From: Clostridiales bacterium
Lineage (GTDB): Bacteria; Bacillota; Clostridia; Oscillospirales; CAG-272
Length of the DNA stretch: 16,551 nucleotides
Reading direction: 5' to 3'
Assembly: GCA_019415985.1 (NCBI GenBank)
Contig: DXYE01000060.1
Span: forward strand, 1 to 16,551
Shown here: positions 15,342 to 16,551 of the stretch, piece by piece
Numbering within the stretch: position 1 is the first letter of the stretch
Layout: every line of letters starts with the position of its first letter
Position numbers and translations under genes: made by a program
Notes under the pieces: generated by a model
Told to the model about the DNA's origin: nothing
The model's database searches: none
The model's input: only the letters and a program-made list of their open reading frames with translations

Positions 15342-15627
15342 TCACACAACTGTTATGGATTTGGTTATATGTTGCGAATACGGGTCAAGCCGGAAGGAGC
15401 CAATTGTCATTTTTATAGGAGATGTTTTCATATTGTGTAAAAGGTTCCTATCGCAAAAGGATTTTTTAGGCTTTCGTGATGAGGCCTATGAATGAAAGCC
15501 GTCTTATGGATACGGTTTCCCGTTTTTGATGTAGCTTACCGAAAAAGCATCCATATGCTTTCCGAAAAATACGAACGATCATAACGGTTGGCACGGGGAA
15601 AACCGGCGAACCGCACAGGAGGCTAAA
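15342..15627 (+). other. Long 5' leader of the esterase gene
   Basis: About 280 nt of probable untranslated leader. It contains a perfect 7-bp stem GGCTTTC (15469-15475) / GAAAGCC (15494-15500) and a 7-bp hairpin AAAGCAT-ccat-ATGCTTT (15544-15561). A short frame starts at ATG 15423 directly abutting an AGGAG. No riboswitch class was recognised and no terminator with a U-tract is evident on the plus strand. Confidence 0.4.
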
Positions 15628-16461
15628 ATGTTGTACGAGAAAATTCATTTAAGAGATGACGATCCTGATGTATATTTAACCGTATATGCGCCGACATGCA
15701 ATGAGGGAATGGCGCAACGGCCTGCTGTGGTTATATTGCCGGGAGGTGCATATTATGGCGTCTCCTTCCGTGAAGGCGAGCCCATTGCTTTTCGTTTTAT
15801 GAGCGCCGGTATTGTCGCCTTTGTTTTGACATATTCCGTTGGCGAGAAAGCTGCATTTCCAAGGCCCCTGATAGATGTATCTTTGGCTATGAGATATATA
15901 AAAAAGCATGCGGAGACCTATCATGTCGATGAGAACCGTGTCTTTGTTGCCGGCTTTTCCGCAGGCGGCCATTTGGCAGCGTCTGTCGGTACCCTTTGGC
16001 ATCTGGATTGTCTGAAGACGGAGGGAGATGATCCGGCGAATGCGCCGCAGAAGCCTGCCGGTATGATTTTAGCTTATCCTGTCATTTCCTCGGAGACGGC
16101 TCTTATGGAACCGAATTCCTTTTATAATCTTTTGGGGACCAGGAATCCGACAGACGAGGAGCTGAAGAGATATTCCATAGAAAAGTGCGTCGACAGCAGA
16201 ACCGTACCGGCATTTCTCATGCATACCTTTGAAGATACCTGTGTGCCTGTCGGCAATTCGCTTGTCATGGCCGAAGCGCTTGCTGCCAACGGTATTTCCT
16301 TTGAGATGCATATCTATCCGTATGGCGGCCACGGCCTTTCAACGGCAGATCCGGAAACCTCACTTGGAAATCCTGTTTGTGAGATTCCAAAAGTCGCAGG
16401 CTGGCTGGATTTGGCAATAGATTGGCTGAAATCAATTCGGATGGGAGGAGCAGATGAATGA
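15628..16461 (+). CDS. Alpha/beta-hydrolase, acetyl esterase/lipase type (COG0657-like)
   Basis: 277 aa. The catalytic triad can be placed: Ser111 in the nucleophile elbow GFSAGG, Asp203 in HTFEDTCVPV and His235 in YGGHGLS. LPGGAYYG (37-44) is the oxyanion-hole HGG-like loop. No signal peptide is seen, so it is probably cytosolic. Relatives deacetylate xylo-oligosaccharides or other small esters; the substrate here is not determined. AGGAGG (15617-15622) is 5 nt before the ATG. The stop codon TGA (16459-16461) overlaps the next start codon in ATGA, so the DivIVA-domain gene is probably translationally coupled. The gene follows a strong promoter and a long leader. Confidence 0.88.
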   Translation: MLYEKIHLRDDDPDVYLTVYAPTCNEGMAQRPAVVILPGGAYYGVSFREGEPIAFRFMSAGIVAFVLTYSVGEKAAFPRPLIDVSLAMRYIKKHAETYHVDENRVFVAGFSAGGHLAASVGTLWHLDCLKTEGDDPANAPQKPAGMILAYPVISSETALMEPNSFYNLLGTRNPTDEELKRYSIEKCVDSRTVPAFLMHTFEDTCVPVGNSLVMAEALAANGISFEMHIYPYGGHGLSTADPETSLGNPVCEIPKVAGWLDLAIDWLKSIRMGGADE

Positions 16462-16551
16462 GTGAAGAAGTTTTGAAGGATGCTATGCCGAAAAAATTTC
16501 GTACAGCAGTAGGCGGTTACAACAAAAACGATGTCAACGAATATATTATGT
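16458..16551 (+). CDS. DivIVA-domain protein, N-terminal fragment (cut by window end)
   Basis: 31 codons are visible. PKKFRTAVGGYNKNDVNEYI matches the N-terminal membrane-binding / polar targeting segment of DivIVA/GpsB-type proteins (F-x-x-x-x-x-GY-x-x-x-x-V-x-x-F/Y). GGGAGGAG at 16443-16450 is 7 nt upstream of ATG 16458. The coiled-coil part is outside the window. Such proteins organise cell division, pole or wall synthesis; which type this is cannot be decided from the fragment. Confidence 0.75.
   Translation, partial: MSEEVLKDAMPKKFRTAVGGYNKNDVNEYIM

Noticed and set aside
15220..15495. 91-codon frame after rpmB
   Set aside because: It runs through a terminator and a near-consensus promoter, and the protein has no recognisable features; a structured RNA explains the first part better.
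1..16551. Search by eye for CRISPR repeats, insertion sequences, attachment sites, tRNA and rRNA genes
   Set aside because: No regularly spaced repeats, transposase, terminal inverted repeats with target duplications, or tRNA/rRNA signatures were seen.

Overview
The window looks like chromosomal DNA of a low-to-mid-GC Firmicute, most likely in class Clostridia. The basis is AGGAGG-type ribosome sites, sigma-A-like promoters with 17-bp spacers and extended -10 boxes, a zinc-ribbon ribosomal protein L28, a YnbB-type PLP enzyme, the radical-SAM/DUF2344 pair and a DivIVA-domain protein. A narrower placement (Ruminococcaceae/Oscillospiraceae-like) would be a guess. No phage, transposon, CRISPR array, tRNA or rRNA gene was recognised.

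Layout. 211-771 (-) encodes a ferritin-like di-metal protein, divergent from purA (1141-2412, +), which has a strong promoter and a 10-codon leader ORF overlapping its start codon. purA converges on murD (2860-4293, -), with a hairpin terminator between them and a clear promoter upstream of murD. 4926-5966 is a decayed serine hydrolase (beta-lactamase/PBP-like) gene with an extended -10 promoter and ribosome site still in place. A structured leader ending in an intrinsic terminator (about 5998-6251) precedes a YnbB/methionine-gamma-lyase-family PLP enzyme (6452-7738). A same-strand run follows: B12-binding-type radical SAM protein (7894-9774), overlapping DUF2344 protein (9738-10496), small ABC-type ATPase (10588-11337), metal-dependent amidohydrolase (11418-12233) and GNAT acetyltransferase (12245-12703). 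A gene-poor stretch with a terminator separates these from an Eis-like acetyltransferase on the minus strand (13193-14305). rpmB (14819-15007, +) is a monocistronic unit with its own promoter and terminator. A candidate small structured RNA (about 15154-15290) and a strong promoter (15313-15341) follow, then an alpha/beta-hydrolase esterase (15628-16461) whose stop overlaps the start of a DivIVA-domain protein cut by the window end.

How the genes fit together. Housekeeping functions (AMP synthesis, peptidoglycan precursor ligation, ribosomal protein, division/polarity protein) are interspersed with small-molecule enzymes of unassigned substrate. The only pair with strong known linkage is radical SAM plus DUF2344; the ribonuclease G / L21 / L27 genes that often follow it in clostridia are absent. 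I see no convincing multi-gene undescribed system. The most interesting signals are regulatory RNA-scale ones: the attenuator-like leader before the YnbB-like gene, the isolated structured RNA after rpmB, the coupled leader ORF of purA, and a pseudogene whose first lesion falls on its catalytic lysine.
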